Shown: positions 35,545-45,239 of the stretch, piece after piece
Numbering within the stretch: the first letter of the stretch is position 1
Layout of the letters: every line of letters begins with the position of its first letter
Origin: Deinococcus marmoris
Lineage (GTDB): Bacteria; Deinococcota; Deinococci; Deinococcales; Deinococcaceae
Length of the DNA stretch: 64,000 bases
Direction of reading: 5' to 3'
Assembly: GCF_001949125.1 (NCBI RefSeq)
Contig: NZ_MSTI01000066.1
Coordinates: 93,478-157,477 of the forward strand
Translations under genes and position numbers: made by a program
Notes under the pieces: model-generated
The model's database searches: none
The model's input: only the letters and a program-made list of their open reading frames with translations
Told to the model about the DNA's origin: nothing

Positions 35545-36114
35545 TCAGATCACCAGCTCGCGCTGGGCGGGGCGCAGATGTTGCCACAGCAGCGCTTCCA
35601 GGCTGGCCTGGGTGTGGTCTTCCTCCGCCCGCAGGCGCAGCAACAGCATTCCAGCGCTGCGAAAGGCCAGATCCTTGGCCTCGTCCCTGCGGCGCTGTTC
35701 GGCGTGGTGGACTGTTTTGCCAGTCAGTTCGATGGCCGCCACGGGATGGTGTCCATCCAATACCACGATCAGAAAGTCGATGTGTTCGTCGCGCAGACTG
35801 GCGAGGGCGGCCTGCTGGGGGGGCAGTGCGGCGACGATCAGGAACAGATCGTAGAGCCGCACGTTGGGAAAGGCGCGGTAACCGGGGGGCAGTGCGCGTT
35901 CCAGGGTTCTGAAGAAAGCACCCTCGCTGAGACTGAAAAACGGGGTCCGGGTCTCGACAGCCAAGTGGCCGGGCAGCGCATCCATCGGCGGATTGGGGAT
36001 GGCTGGGGTCTGGACTTTCGGACGGCTGGAGATCCGGCTGGCCCGGCCATGCCCAGCCCGTGCCAGCATCGTGACAACGACACCCAGCAGCAGACCCAGC
36101 AGGAAGACAACCAT
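35545..36114 (-). CDS. DUF2726 domain membrane-anchored protein
   Basis: 189 residues. One N-terminal membrane helix (VVFLLGLLLGVVVTMLA) precedes a domain with RTPFFSLSEGAFFRTLERAL, NVRLYDLFLI and HIDFLIVVLDGHHPVAAIEL, the DUF2726 pattern. That domain is related to nuclease-like folds (the D...E-x-K type, here D of HIDFLIV and IEL), but activity is not shown. The ATG is six bases after TATCAT with no ribosome site. Confidence 0.8.
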   Translation of the reverse strand: MVVFLLGLLLGVVVTMLARAGHGRASRISSRPKVQTPAIPNPPMDALPGHLAVETRTPFFSLSEGAFFRTLERALPPGYRAFPNVRLYDLFLIVAALPPQQAALASLRDEHIDFLIVVLDGHHPVAAIELTGKTVHHAEQRRRDEAKDLAFRSAGMLLLRLRAEEDHTQASLEALLWQHLRPAQRELVI

Positions 36115-36120
36115 TTTCCG

Positions 36121-36126
36121 ATGATA
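36121..36126 (-). promoter_or_regulatory. -10 box of leaderless DUF2726 transcript
   Basis: TATCAT on the minus strand six bases before the ATG at 36114. Confidence 0.5.
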
Positions 36127-36181
36127 GGCAGGAGACCATCACAATGCTCTGCCAGACGGGTTTTCTAAGGATGAAACGGAA

Positions 36182-36217
36182 TCAGATCAAGCCGTTTGCG
36201 CAAACGATTTGATCTGA
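36182..36217. repeat. 36-base interrupted palindrome
   Basis: TCAGATCAA (36182-36190) with TTGATCTGA (36209-36217), and inner arms GTTTG/CAAAC (36194-36198, 36201-36205). It is preceded by AACGGAA and followed by a GCGAGAAGGAGAGGGGCGGG stretch that resembles part of the dispersed repeat, so it may be a diverged copy. The rest of 36115-36407 contains no gene I can support. Confidence 0.6.
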
Positions 36218-36407
36218 GCGGACGCGAGAAGGAGAGGGGCGGGTCCACGGCACACGCCCTTGGAAGGCGTGCCTTTTGCCTTCCATATGTCGCGCCAGAA
36301 GCGGGTTCAGGGCGAGCTTTATTTCAGTCTGTCCTTGAAGCCGCCGCAATCCAATTTGTACTCGCCGTCAGCCTGACCAGCGCCGACGCGCCTGCCGCCT
36401 TCGTGGT

Positions 36408-37796
36408 TCAGGCCGCTTTAGCCTGCTCCAGTGCCAGCTTTTCCCAGTTCACGCGCCGCCGCCGCCACTCGAAGATGCCCACCTTGACAATTTCCTCCAG
36501 GCCGCGCGCGATAAATACGCCCCAGACGCCCAGCGGCGTGTTCAGCCCCAGCCAGATCGCCAGGGGTAGCCCGATCACGAACGCGCCCACCACGTCCCCG
36601 ATGATGATGCCCTTGCCGTCGCCCGCGCTGGGCAGGATGCCGCCGCCGACGATCATGTTGCGGACCTTGAAAATCTGCGTGCTGGCGTTGATCAGAATGC
36701 CGATCAGGGCAATGTGCTGCACTGCCGCGCCCACCTTCGGGAACAGGCCAGGGACGATCAGGGCGCTCAGGGCGAACAGTGCGCCGAAGCCCAGACCCGT
36801 GACCAGCCCGGCGCGCGAGATGCGGGCCAGCCACAGCCGCGCCCCCGCCGCGTCCCCCTGCCCCAGCGAACGCCCGATAAACACCGTGGCCGCGCTCATC
36901 AGGCCAAACGAGCCGACGATAAAGATGCCCTCCAGCGTCGCCACGATCTGGCTGGCTGCCAGCGCCACCGTGCCGACGCGGGCGAAAACGGCGGTGTACA
37001 GGAAATTGCCCAGGCTCCACGCGAATTCGGTAAAGGCCAGCGGCGCACTCAGGGCGATCAATGGCCCGGCGATGGCGCGCAGGGCGTCGCGGCCAGGGAA
37101 TTGCAGTGCGGCCAGATGGCGCGGCCCGAACACCTGATAGGCCAGCAGCACGGCTTTCAGGGTGTTGGCCAGGACCAGCGCCCACGCCGCGCCCACCACG
37201 CCCAGCTCTGGCAGCGGGCCGACGCCGAACACCAGACCATAAGCCGCCAGACTTTCCACCACCACCGTGAAACTGGTGACCACCAGCGGCGTGCGGGCGT
37301 GCCCCAGCGAGCGCAGCGCCCCGCTGAAGATCCAGCCCAGCACCCCTGGCACCAGCGCCAGCATGCCCACCTGCATGTACGGCACGGCGGTGCGGGTCAC
37401 GTCCTCCGCGCCGCCTGCCAGCCGCAGCAACGTATCGGCGTTCAGGATGATCGGCACGGTCAACGCGCCCGCCAGCACCAGACTGACCACCAGCGTCACG
37501 CTCAGGGTCTGGTTGACGCCCGCGCTGTCGTTGGCCCCGGCCCGACGCGCGATCAGAATGCTGGTCCCTGAACCCAGCGCGCCCAGCGTCACGAAAAACA
37601 GGAAGCTGAGGCTGCCGGTCAGGCCCACCGCCGCCACCGCCACCGCCCCCAGCGCCCCAACGATGATCTGGTTGATAAAGGTCAGCAGCAGTTGGATGAC
37701 CATCTCCAGACTGACCGGAACGGCAATGGAGGCGATCTCGCGCATGGGCGACTTAATCGTTTCAGACGGTGGAGAGAAGATGGGGATGGCAGACAT
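36408..37796 (-). CDS. MATE family efflux transporter
   Basis: 462 residues with about twelve hydrophobic segments. [20 protein letters not shown] and the symmetric second half ([19 protein letters not shown]) are typical of multidrug and toxin extrusion transporters, which export drugs in exchange for sodium ions or protons across the cytoplasmic membrane. The ATG at 37796 is eight bases after TAGTCT and has no ribosome site. The substrate is unknown. Confidence 0.93.
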   Translation of the reverse strand: MSAIPIFSPPSETIKSPMREIASIAVPVSLEMVIQLLLTFINQIIVGALGAVAVAAVGLTGSLSFLFFVTLGALGSGTSILIARRAGANDSAGVNQTLSVTLVVSLVLAGALTVPIILNADTLLRLAGGAEDVTRTAVPYMQVGMLALVPGVLGWIFSGALRSLGHARTPLVVTSFTVVVESLAAYGLVFGVGPLPELGVVGAAWALVLANTLKAVLLAYQVFGPRHLAALQFPGRDALRAIAGPLIALSAPLAFTEFAWSLGNFLYTAVFARVGTVALAASQIVATLEGIFIVGSFGLMSAATVFIGRSLGQGDAAGARLWLARISRAGLVTGLGFGALFALSALIVPGLFPKVGAAVQHIALIGILINASTQIFKVRNMIVGGGILPSAGDGKGIIIGDVVGAFVIGLPLAIWLGLNTPLGVWGVFIARGLEEIVKVGIFEWRRRRVNWEKLALEQAKAA

Positions 37797-37804
37797 AACG
37801 CGCC

Positions 37805-37810
37805 AGACTA
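37805..37810 (-). promoter_or_regulatory. -10 box of leaderless MATE transcript
   Basis: TAGTCT on the minus strand eight bases before the ATG at 37796. Confidence 0.45.
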
Positions 37811-37884
37811 CACCTTCCGGGGCCGGGAGAAATCAGCCAGATGGCGGAGGGAGGATCAGGCCGTCCGGCCCCCCTCCCCCGCGC

Positions 37885-38745
37885 CTATTTCTGAGGCTCT
37901 CCCTCGTCGGGCACCGCCACGAAACCGCCCTTCGGATTCTCCTGCAAGCGGGCAAACGGCGTGCGCGGATCGTGTGGGGTGCAGATGACCGCGTTCTGCT
38001 CGAACCACTGCGGCAGGTACGTCTTGCGGGTTTCCAGCGTGGTCACCGGGTACAGGTCATAGCCCATGATGTACGGCAACGGCGTGTGGGCCAGCGTGGG
38101 AATCAGATCCGCGACGTATACCAGTGTCTGACCGCCACTTCGCAGCACGACGCCCTGCTGGCCCAGGTTGTGGCCGGGCAACGGCAACACGCTCAGGCCG
38201 GGGCGTAGCTCGTGTTCGCCGTCGATCAGGTCGAACAGCCCGGCGTCCGCGATAGGCTCAAAGGTGTCCGGCACGTAGCTGGCGCGGCTGCGCTCGTGGG
38301 TGTGGCGGGCGTCGTCAAGCTCGCGCTTTTGCACGGCGTAGCGGGCGTTGGGAAACGTCGGCTCGTTCAGCGCCGTGGTATTGCGCCCAGCATGATCGAA
38401 GTGGAGGTGGGTGTTGATCACCAGATGGATGTCATCCGGGGTCAGGCCCACGTTTTGCAGACCCCGGAACACCGTCTCGTCCCGGTCCAGGCCATAGATC
38501 GACTCGAATTTCTCGCCGCCCCGGTCCCAGAAGCCGGTCTCGATCAGGATGTTTTCCTCGCCCAACTGGATCAGCAGTGGATTGATCCTGAGCGCGATAC
38601 GGTTCTGCTCGTCTGCCGGGGCCACCCGCTCCCACAGCGCCTTGGGCACGCTGCCGAACATCGCGCCGCCGTCCAGGCCAAAGCTGGCGTCCGTGAGGCT
38701 GGTGACTTTTACTTCTCCGATCTGCCGCGTGTGATTCCAGGCCAT
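37885..38745 (-). CDS. MBL-fold metallo-hydrolase
   Basis: 286 residues. The zinc-binding motif [13 protein letters not shown] (HxHxDH) is complete; a further histidine occurs in [13 protein letters not shown] and an aspartate in YVADLIPT. This arrangement fits the AttM/lactonase-like and hydrolase branch of the metallo-beta-lactamase fold. No signal peptide. The ATG is six bases after TAGTCT (leaderless). Substrate unknown. Confidence 0.9.
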   Translation of the reverse strand: MAWNHTRQIGEVKVTSLTDASFGLDGGAMFGSVPKALWERVAPADEQNRIALRINPLLIQLGEENILIETGFWDRGGEKFESIYGLDRDETVFRGLQNVGLTPDDIHLVINTHLHFDHAGRNTTALNEPTFPNARYAVQKRELDDARHTHERSRASYVPDTFEPIADAGLFDLIDGEHELRPGLSVLPLPGHNLGQQGVVLRSGGQTLVYVADLIPTLAHTPLPYIMGYDLYPVTTLETRKTYLPQWFEQNAVICTPHDPRTPFARLQENPKGGFVAVPDEGEPQK

Positions 38746-38751
38746 CGGGTC

Positions 38752-38757
38752 AGACTA
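38752..38757 (-). promoter_or_regulatory. -10 box of leaderless metallo-hydrolase transcript
   Basis: TAGTCT on the minus strand six bases before the ATG at 38745. Confidence 0.5.
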
Positions 38758-38783
38758 ACAAACGTTAGGTAGCAGATGGGTGG

Positions 38784-39080
38784 TTAGCCCTGCATCAGAT
38801 CCTGATATTCGGGGTGCTTGCTGATGTAACCCGCGACGAAGGGGCAGGTGGGAACAACGTTCAGGCCGCGCTTCCGCAGATCGTCCAGCGCAAACTGAAC
38901 CAGTCTGGAGCCGAGGCCCTGCCCTTCGTACTGGTCCTTCAATTCGGTGTGAGGCAGTTCGCGGGCGTCGTCTAGTGGGCGGTAGGCGGCGTGCCCGGCC
39001 AGTTGGCCATCCACGTAAACCTCGTACTGCTGCGCGCCCTCATTGTCTTTGAAAGTGATGTTGCCTGAATCGCTGGTCAT
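38784..39080 (-). CDS. GNAT-type N-acetyltransferase, YjdJ-like
   Basis: 98 residues. QQYEVYVDGQLAGHAAYR, then ELKDQYEGQGLGSRLVQFAL (acetyl-CoA loop QGLGSRL) and VVPTCPFVAGYISKHPEY match the short single-domain GCN5-related acetyltransferases that carry a conserved cysteine in the CPF segment. Acceptor unknown. TACCCT six bases before the ATG suggests a leaderless message. Confidence 0.9.
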   Translation of the reverse strand: MTSDSGNITFKDNEGAQQYEVYVDGQLAGHAAYRPLDDARELPHTELKDQYEGQGLGSRLVQFALDDLRKRGLNVVPTCPFVAGYISKHPEYQDLMQG

Positions 39081-39086
39081 GAATGC

Positions 39087-39092
39087 AGGGTA
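39087..39092 (-). promoter_or_regulatory. -10 box of acetyltransferase gene
   Basis: TACCCT on the minus strand six bases before the ATG at 39080; GTGACA lies 19 bases further upstream. Confidence 0.4.
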
Positions 39093-39146
39093 AAGCGTAA
39101 GACTTTTGACGTGTCACGGACAGACTTGAAAGTTTCTTGCTGTCGG

Positions 39147-40358
39147 TCAGTTCTCGGTCTGTTCCGGGTTCTGAGCTGCTCCCTGATTGAGGGCCTGATC
39201 CGACGTCACTCCTGCGTCCACCAGGGATTCCAGCAGACGCATGGCCTGTTCCAGCAGGTGGGCCTGCACGCGGGCCGCCGCACGCGCCTGCCGCCATTCC
39301 AGCCGCACGCGCGCCAGACTCAGGGGATCGCCGCCGCGCTGCCCCAGCACCTTCAGGCGTTCCTCCAGCGCCCCCACCTGCTGGCGCAGCGGCGCGAACC
39401 GGGCCTGAGCGGTACGGGCCGTGTGCAGGGTGGTTTCCAGTTGCGCCCGCGCCTCCGTCTCGGCGGCCTCCAGGGCCTGCTGGGCCTGGGCGGTGGCGGC
39501 CCCCGCGTCCTGCCCGGCCTCGGCCCGCCACTGCGCCAGCTTCAGGGCGTGGCGGGCACGCAGCACCGCCGGGTTCAGCGGCACTTCCAGCGAGAAGAAA
39601 TCGCGGTCCAGTCTGGCCTCGCCGGGCGGCAGGGGCTGATCGGCGTCACCCGCCTCGATCAGCGGCGTGAAGGCTTGCAGGAAGGCATCGAGCTGGGTCA
39701 GGGTCAGGCGGGCGTGGGCCAGTTGGGCCACCACGTTCTGGCCGCCCTTGAGTTCGGCCTGGAGTTCGCGGACATTCAGGCGCAGCCACTCGGCCTGGGC
39801 GGCGGCGGCGGCCACGGCGTCGGCCACCTCGGTGCGCGAGTGATCGGCCCGCAGGCTGCTCAGCATCTTCTCGGTTTCCCAGCGGCGCACCTCGGCCAGG
39901 GTGGCCTGCACGTCCCACTCGGCGGTCCCGGCCAGCCCCCGCAGCGTGGGATCGGCGCGGATGGCCCCCAGACTGCGGCCCGCGATCTCGGCGTTGGCAC
40001 GGGCCAGCAGCAGCGGCAGGTCATGCGCCCGCCGTCCCCAGCGCAGCGGCGCGGGCGTGGCTTCGGGGGCCAGCGGGCCGGGGGTGGGCTGGGCCGGGAC
40101 CGGGACTGTCTGGGCGTACTCCGCCAGGTCCACCGTGGTGCTTTGCAGCCAACTGTCGGCGCGGGTATCCCCAACGGTCTGGCGTAGCCCGCTGTACACG
40201 TCCTGCAATACGGCTACCACATCTCGCGGCCCCAGCGCCCGCAGCGCAGGCCAGCCCCGGCGCTGCACCGCGCCCTCAATCGCCGTCTCGGCCCCGTGCA
40301 GGCCCAGTTCCTGCCCCAGTCGGGTCCGCAGCCACTCGCGGTACGGATCGTGGCTCAT
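39147..40358 (-). CDS. helix-rich protein, TolC-like pattern, unknown function
   Basis: 403 residues, almost all predicted helix: long Ala/Gln/Arg/Leu-rich stretches such as [17 protein letters not shown] and [16 protein letters not shown], i.e. coiled coil. Segments like [20 protein letters not shown] and [18 protein letters not shown] recall the repeats of outer-membrane efflux proteins, but no signal peptide is seen, so that identity is doubtful. The start overlaps the stop of the methyltransferase gene by four bases, hence coupled translation. No function can be named. Confidence 0.65.
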   Translation of the reverse strand: MSHDPYREWLRTRLGQELGLHGAETAIEGAVQRRGWPALRALGPRDVVAVLQDVYSGLRQTVGDTRADSWLQSTTVDLAEYAQTVPVPAQPTPGPLAPEATPAPLRWGRRAHDLPLLLARANAEIAGRSLGAIRADPTLRGLAGTAEWDVQATLAEVRRWETEKMLSSLRADHSRTEVADAVAAAAAQAEWLRLNVRELQAELKGGQNVVAQLAHARLTLTQLDAFLQAFTPLIEAGDADQPLPPGEARLDRDFFSLEVPLNPAVLRARHALKLAQWRAEAGQDAGAATAQAQQALEAAETEARAQLETTLHTARTAQARFAPLRQQVGALEERLKVLGQRGGDPLSLARVRLEWRQARAAARVQAHLLEQAMRLLESLVDAGVTSDQALNQGAAQNPEQTEN

Positions 40359-41215
40359 GGACTGGCCCCGGCACTCCCAGTCTCAGCACTCTGGGTCCCA
40401 GTCCTGCGCCGCTGGCGGGCACACTCGAACAGCACCAGCGCGGCGGCGGTGGCTACGTTCAGGCTATCGGCGGCGCTGCCGGGCTGCATGGGAATGCGGA
40501 CGCTCAGGCCGCCCCCATTCCCGGCCTGACGCCAGTGTGCGGGCAGCCCTCCGTGTTCGGTGCCCAGCAGCAGCGCCAGCCGCCCGGTCAGCGGCGCGTC
40601 CCAGTAGACGTGCGGCGCGTCGGGGGTGCAGGCCACCGTCACGCAGCCCTGCGCCGTTAGATAAGCGTAGGCCCCAGCTTCGTCCAGCGCCACCACCGGC
40701 AGGGCAAACACGCTGCCCTGGCTGGCACGGATCACGTTGGGACCGTAGGGGTCCGCGCCGCGCCCCAGCACCAGCACCGCCGCCGCACCCGAGGCGTCCG
40801 CCGTCCGCAGGATCGCGCCCACGTTGCCGGGTTTCTCCAGGCCGTCCAGCACCACCACCACGGCGTCGGCGGCCAGATCGGGCAGGGCCACCACAGGACG
40901 GCTCGCCACCGCCAGCAGCCCGTCGGGATTCTCGCGCCCGCTGACCTTCTCGAAGGCGGCCCGCGACAGTTCGGTGGCGGTCAGGGGCAGAAGTGCAGCG
41001 ATCCCGGCAGCCTCCGGGCTGTGCAGTTCGGGGCAACTGAAGATCTCCGTGGGCATCACGCCCGCGCCCAGTGCCCGCGAAAGCTCCCGCGCCCCCTCGA
41101 TCAGAATGACGCCCTCCTGCTCCCGGCCCCGCCGGGCGTGCAGGCGGACCAGCCGCTTGAGCTGCGGATTTTGCAACGAGGTAATGGGAGGGGTGCTGGG
41201 ATCGGCGCGGGTCAT
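40355..41215 (-). CDS. TrmH-family RNA 2'-O-methyltransferase
   Basis: 286 residues. The N-terminal substrate domain ([36 protein letters not shown]) precedes the SpoU catalytic domain with its knot motifs: [31 protein letters not shown] and [14 protein letters not shown]. It would methylate ribose of 23S rRNA or tRNA using SAM. The exact target cannot be read from the sequence. The ATG is eight bases after CATAAT with no ribosome site. Confidence 0.92.
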   Translation of the reverse strand: MTRADPSTPPITSLQNPQLKRLVRLHARRGREQEGVILIEGARELSRALGAGVMPTEIFSCPELHSPEAAGIAALLPLTATELSRAAFEKVSGRENPDGLLAVASRPVVALPDLAADAVVVVLDGLEKPGNVGAILRTADASGAAAVLVLGRGADPYGPNVIRASQGSVFALPVVALDEAGAYAYLTAQGCVTVACTPDAPHVYWDAPLTGRLALLLGTEHGGLPAHWRQAGNGGGLSVRIPMQPGSAADSLNVATAAALVLFECARQRRRTGTQSAETGSAGASP

Positions 41216-41223
41216 GCCCGGCC

Positions 41224-41229
41224 ATTATG
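41224..41229 (-). promoter_or_regulatory. -10 box of methyltransferase gene
   Basis: CATAAT on the minus strand eight bases before the ATG at 41215. Confidence 0.45.
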
Positions 41230-41337
41230 GCAAACCTCCTCTGTCTGCGCCGTGACAACAGGACGGCTGTGGTCAGCAGCGCCCGCTCAGACGCTGTACC
41301 CGGTTCATCTGACCCCACCCCATACCCCTGGCTGCGT

Positions 41338-41343
41338 TAGCTT
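41338..41343 (+). promoter_or_regulatory. -10 box of ychJ-like gene
   Basis: TAGCTT six bases before the ATG at 41350; no ribosome site. Confidence 0.45.
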
Positions 41344-41349
41344 GACCCC

Positions 41350-41754
41350 ATGCCGCTGGCCTACCCCCCGTTCAAAACCTGTCCGTGTGGCTCTGGGCAC
41401 AGCTATGCCCACTGCTGCGGCCCGGCGCATGACGGTTCGCGGCCCGCGCCCACCCCTGAAGCCCTGATGCGCTCGCGCTACTCGGCCTACGCGCTGGGCA
41501 ACGCCGCCTACGTGCTGGCCACCTGGCACCCGGACACGCGCCCGGCGGACCTGCACCTGAATCCGGCCACCCGTTACCTGTCCCTGAAAGTCTACGAGGC
41601 CAGTGGCAACGAGGTGGAATTCAGTGCCGCCCTGCAAGTGAACCGGGGCGAGCGGTACGTGCTACGCGAACGCAGCCTGTTTGAACAGGTGGACGGGCGC
41701 TGGGTCTATGTGGACGACATCACGCCGCCGACGCTGGACGCACCGGAAGGGTAA
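41350..41754 (+). CDS. YchJ/UPF0225 family protein with SEC-C motif
   Basis: 134 residues. The zinc-binding SEC-C motif KTCPCGSGHSYAHCCGP stands at the N-terminus (residues about 8-24), followed by an NTF2-like domain (LMRSRYSAYALGNAAYVLAT, then GERYVLRERSLFEQVDGRW). The family is widespread and of unknown function. Convergent with the homoaconitase gene, 29 bases between stops. Confidence 0.9.
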   Translation: MPLAYPPFKTCPCGSGHSYAHCCGPAHDGSRPAPTPEALMRSRYSAYALGNAAYVLATWHPDTRPADLHLNPATRYLSLKVYEASGNEVEFSAALQVNRGERYVLRERSLFEQVDGRWVYVDDITPPTLDAPEG

Positions 41755-41783
41755 ACGCGGACCTGTCCCCATCGCACTTGCGG

Positions 41784-43037
41784 TTACGCCGCCCCCACAT
41801 CCCCCGGCAAAGCAATTCTCCCCATCACCGCCGTCGCCGCCGCCACAGCGGGCGAGGCCAGGTAAATCTGCGCGTCCTTGTCGCCCATGCGGCCTATGAA
41901 ATTGCGGTTGCTGGTGGACACGCAGACCTCACCCGGCGCAAGCACGCCCTGATGCCGGCCCATGCACGGCCCGCAGCCCGGCGTGCCCAGCACCGCCCCG
42001 GCGCGTTGCAGGGTCAGCAGCGTGCCGTCTTCCATCGCCGCTTCCATGACCTGCGAACTGGCCGGAATGACTAGCAGTCGCGTGCCGGGGCTGACCTTGT
42101 GGCCGCGCAACACCTCGGCGGCGGCGTGCAGGTCTTCCAGCCGCCCGTTGGTGCAGGTGCCGATAAAGACCTGATCTACCTTGAGGCCGCGCAGCTCGGA
42201 CACGTCATGCACGTTGTCCACCTCGCTGGGGGCGCTCATGCGGGGGTTCAGGACACTCAGATCGAGTTGGATGTGCTGGACATAGGTTGCGCCGTCATCG
42301 GGATAGACCCAGTCCGGCACGTCGTACATCGTCAGGATTTCACCGCCGGGCACGACGAGGCCCACCTTCGCGCCCGCCTCCACACACAGATTGGCCAGCG
42401 TCATGCGTTCCCCGCGCGTGAAACGGTCCCCGGCATGAATCTCTATGCTCTGGTACGTCGCGCCGTCCGCTCCCAGCGTGCGGATCATTTCCAGGGCCAC
42501 ATCCTTGGCGCTCACGCCGTTCCTCAGTTCGCCCGCAAAGGTGACCTTGACGCTTTCGGGCACCTTTAGCCACGTTTTGCCGCTGGCAGCGGCCAGGGCG
42601 ATATCGGTTGCGCCCATGCCTGTGCCGAAGGCGGCCACCGCGCCGTAGGTGGTGCTGTGGCTGTCGCTGCCCAGCACGATCCAGCCGGGTTGGGCCAGCC
42701 CCTCCTCCATCAGCACCTGATGACAGATGCCGCGCCCCACGTCGAACAGGGCCACACCCGTCTGGGCAGCGTATTCGCGGGCCTCTTTCTGCGCCTGCGC
42801 CACGCTGACGGTGCTGGCGGGGGCCACATGGTCCACCACGATGGACACGCGCTCCGGGTATTTGGGCAGTGCTTCTAGGTCTTTTTGCATGCGCTCGATA
42901 AAACTCTGGGCAATCGAATCCACCACCATCACCTGATCGACTTCCACCACGGCGAGGTCTCCGGCATACACGGTTTTGTCGCCGCGCTGGGAGAGGATCT
43001 TCTCGGCCATCGTCTGGGGCTTGCTGGCGGACATCAT
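41784..43037 (-). CDS. lysT: homoaconitase large subunit
   Basis: 417 residues from the first of two adjacent ATG codons. The sequence follows Thermus LysT closely as I recall it: MAEKILSQRGDKTVYAGD, VVEVDQVMVVDSIAQSF, VLGSDSHSTTYGAVAAFGTG, and iron-sulfur cysteines in FIGTCTNGRLEDL and TPGCGPCMGRHQG. It would convert homocitrate through cis-homoaconitate to homoisocitrate with the small subunit LysU in the alpha-aminoadipate lysine route, feeding the homoisocitrate dehydrogenase at 5 kb. No small-subunit gene is adjacent. Isopropylmalate dehydratase is an alternative reading. The frame is open to 43124 but the extra residues do not match the family. Confidence 0.9.
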   Translation of the reverse strand: MMSASKPQTMAEKILSQRGDKTVYAGDLAVVEVDQVMVVDSIAQSFIERMQKDLEALPKYPERVSIVVDHVAPASTVSVAQAQKEAREYAAQTGVALFDVGRGICHQVLMEEGLAQPGWIVLGSDSHSTTYGAVAAFGTGMGATDIALAAASGKTWLKVPESVKVTFAGELRNGVSAKDVALEMIRTLGADGATYQSIEIHAGDRFTRGERMTLANLCVEAGAKVGLVVPGGEILTMYDVPDWVYPDDGATYVQHIQLDLSVLNPRMSAPSEVDNVHDVSELRGLKVDQVFIGTCTNGRLEDLHAAAEVLRGHKVSPGTRLLVIPASSQVMEAAMEDGTLLTLQRAGAVLGTPGCGPCMGRHQGVLAPGEVCVSTSNRNFIGRMGDKDAQIYLASPAVAAATAVMGRIALPGDVGAA

Positions 43038-43127
43038 GGGGCTATTGTGCCCTCTATACACCAGGAACGGCGTGAGCTTGACTGGAATAGAGGGCAGGAA
43101 GTTGGCGAACGCCAGTTCAGACATTCT

Positions 43128-43898
43128 TCAGTGGGCCTCCTGAATCATTTCTCTGAGCTGTTCTACCGTCAGGGGCGGTGTAGTTCGGTGCAGCATGGCG
43201 TGGCAGTTGGGACAGACGGGCAAAAGGTCAGTTTGTGGGTTCACGCTGTAGCCTGCGCCGATTTCAGAAAGGGGTTTGAGGTGGTGGACGTGGATGAAGT
43301 CGTAGGCGATGGGGCCGTAGAACTCGCCCAGATCGGAGTCGCAGACCGAGCAGATGGTGCCGTGATAATCGACGCAGGCTTGCCGCGCAGTGCGGTTACG
43401 CTCATAGGCGTTGACGATGACTTGGTGGGTTGCGCCTTCCAGGTACGTTTGGGGCGGCAAATCGCCCAATTCGGGTTCGATTTCTGGGGCGGCTGCCGTC
43501 TGCTCAACTGGTATTTTCTGTACCAATCCAAGCTCCTCTAATGCCTGAGCCAGAGCCGGACGCATAGCCCAGAAGAAGCGTTCCCCAGGCCAGCGGTCAT
43601 CGTCATTCTCGCGCCATTTGCCAGAGGATAGGAACGGCCACCCCTGCCCCACAGATTCAGGGCCAGCATCCAGCAGTTCAGCGCCCAGCAGCTTGCCCAG
43701 CTTGCCGTAATCAGAGTTGCCCTTGTGGCCTGACCAACCCATCTGGGCAGTCAATTCCGGCTCGATCAGCGTGTGTTCAGATGCGTCATATTGCACGCGC
43801 AGCATCTTCGCCCGCGTCGGCGTCAACTTGCCCTTGAGATTCAAGGTCTGGATGGCGTTTTTGTAGTCCTCAGCAGTCCATTTCGAGTGGTCCATCAT
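43128..43898 (-). CDS. HNH endonuclease, McrA-like restriction enzyme
   Basis: 256 residues. The N-terminal half has TPTRAKMLRVQYDASEHTL and MGWSGHKGNSDYGKLGKLLG, a DNA-recognition-like region I have seen in modification-dependent enzymes. The C-terminal HNH nuclease reads CSVCDSDLGEFYGP, FIHVHHLKPLSEIG and LLPVCPNCHAMLHR, with four zinc cysteines and the catalytic His. No methyltransferase gene is next to it, so it may be a type IV enzyme that cuts modified DNA. Base composition is lower in GC than its neighbours, suggesting transfer. GGAGG lies four bases before the ATG. Confidence 0.85.
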   Translation of the reverse strand: MMDHSKWTAEDYKNAIQTLNLKGKLTPTRAKMLRVQYDASEHTLIEPELTAQMGWSGHKGNSDYGKLGKLLGAELLDAGPESVGQGWPFLSSGKWRENDDDRWPGERFFWAMRPALAQALEELGLVQKIPVEQTAAAPEIEPELGDLPPQTYLEGATHQVIVNAYERNRTARQACVDYHGTICSVCDSDLGEFYGPIAYDFIHVHHLKPLSEIGAGYSVNPQTDLLPVCPNCHAMLHRTTPPLTVEQLREMIQEAH

Positions 43899-43931
43899 CT
43901 GCCCTCCAGTGTGAACGGACGTCCCTTATCC

Positions 43932-45218
43932 CTACTCACGCTGCCCCGTCGCCACCGCTGCCCCGATCAGCAGCAGCAGCGCCGAACCCAGCAGGCCCCA
44001 GTTCAGCGTCCCGGTGATATCCGAGAGCCAGCCAGACCAGATCGGCCCCAGCACCTGCCCGGCAGAAAAGGTGGCGGTGGCCGCGCCCAGGGCCGAGGCC
44101 CAGACTGCGCCCGGCAGCGTGCGGCGCACCAGAGCCGTGATTGCGGCGATGACCGCCAGAAAGCAGCCGCCGAACAGGATGCCCGACACGAACACCGGCA
44201 GCAGCGCCGCCGAGGCCAGCGGCAACGCTGTGCCAATCGCCAGCACCAGCAGGATCAGCGCCAGCGATTGCCGGGTGGGCCAGCGCGCAATCGGGTCTCG
44301 CCACACCCACGAGGACGCCACCACCGCCGCGCCCAGCACGATCCAGAAGGCGGCCACCGCCCCCGAACCCAGCCCCTCGCCGCGCAGGAAGGCGATCACG
44401 AAGGTCATGTACGACACGTAGCCCGCGCCGAACAGAAAATAGGAGATCAGGGTAGGCGTCAGAGGGATCAGATTCAGTCTCACGCCACCGCCCCCCGCGC
44501 CCGCCACCCGCCCGCCCATGCCCACGGTGCTGCGCCACGAGTAGGCACACGCGGCCAGGGCCAGCGCGCCCACCGCCCACCACGCGCCTTCCCAGCGCAC
44601 CCCGGCAGCCAGCAGCGCCGGAACCACCGCGCCCGAAGCCATGATGCCCAGCCCCACCCCGCCAAAATACCCACCCACGATCAGGCCCCCGCTGCGGGCG
44701 TTGAAACGGGAGGCCAGCTCGGCGGCCAGCGCCCCGCCGGTCACGAAGGTCACGGCCCCCCCCACCCCGGCCAGCGCCCGCCACAGCAGCATCCACGAAT
44801 AATTGCCGGTCAGGCCGGAGGCCAGCAGGGCCAGCGCGGTGATCAGCATGCCCAGCAAAAAAGCGTGCCGCAGGCCCAGCCGCCGCCCCACGCCAGCGCC
44901 AGTGGCCGCGCCCAGCAGGTAGCCCACGGCGGACGCGGTGTTCAGCCCGCCCGCCTGCGTGTAGTTCCAGCCCAGACTGCCCTGCATGGCGGGCAGCATC
45001 AGCGCGTAGGCGAATCTGGCCAGTCCCAGCGCCACCGCCGGACCCAGGGCCAGCCCCAGCGTGGGCCACAGGGCGGACAGTGACAGTTCTGGCAGGGACG
45101 CAGGAGTGGAAACGGAAGGAACGGCCACGGCCCAGGATAGGGCGGCGGCGATGGATGGCGTGGCCTTGGCCCTTGCCCCACCCGCCCCATAGCAACCCAC
45201 TGCCGCTTCCCGGCGCAT
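43932..45218 (-). CDS. MFS transporter, YbfB/YjiJ family
   Basis: 428 residues from the ATG at 45218. Twelve hydrophobic segments; GLARFAYALMLPAMQGSLGW and NYTQAGGLNTASAVGYLLGA at the first helices are characteristic of the YbfB/YjiJ group of major facilitator proteins. A GATACT box is seven bases before the ATG. The first 40 residues are polar and poorly conserved, so the true start could be a later GTG. The frame is open to 45545, but that part overlaps the divergent khtT gene. Substrate unknown. Confidence 0.85.
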   Translation of the reverse strand: MRREAAVGCYGAGGARAKATPSIAAALSWAVAVPSVSTPASLPELSLSALWPTLGLALGPAVALGLARFAYALMLPAMQGSLGWNYTQAGGLNTASAVGYLLGAATGAGVGRRLGLRHAFLLGMLITALALLASGLTGNYSWMLLWRALAGVGGAVTFVTGGALAAELASRFNARSGGLIVGGYFGGVGLGIMASGAVVPALLAAGVRWEGAWWAVGALALAACAYSWRSTVGMGGRVAGAGGGGVRLNLIPLTPTLISYFLFGAGYVSYMTFVIAFLRGEGLGSGAVAAFWIVLGAAVVASSWVWRDPIARWPTRQSLALILLVLAIGTALPLASAALLPVFVSGILFGGCFLAVIAAITALVRRTLPGAVWASALGAATATFSAGQVLGPIWSGWLSDITGTLNWGLLGSALLLLIGAAVATGQRE

Positions 45219-45225
45219 ATAACCC

Positions 45226-45231
45226 AGTATC
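45226..45231 (-). promoter_or_regulatory. -10 box of MFS gene, overlapping divergent promoter
   Basis: GATACT on the minus strand seven bases before the ATG at 45218. It overlaps the khtT -10 box on the other strand. Confidence 0.35.
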
Positions 45232-45233
45232 CT
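45228..45233 (+). promoter_or_regulatory. -10 box of leaderless khtT transcript
   Basis: TATCCT six bases before the ATG at 45240. Confidence 0.5.
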
Positions 45234-45239
45234 GAACGA

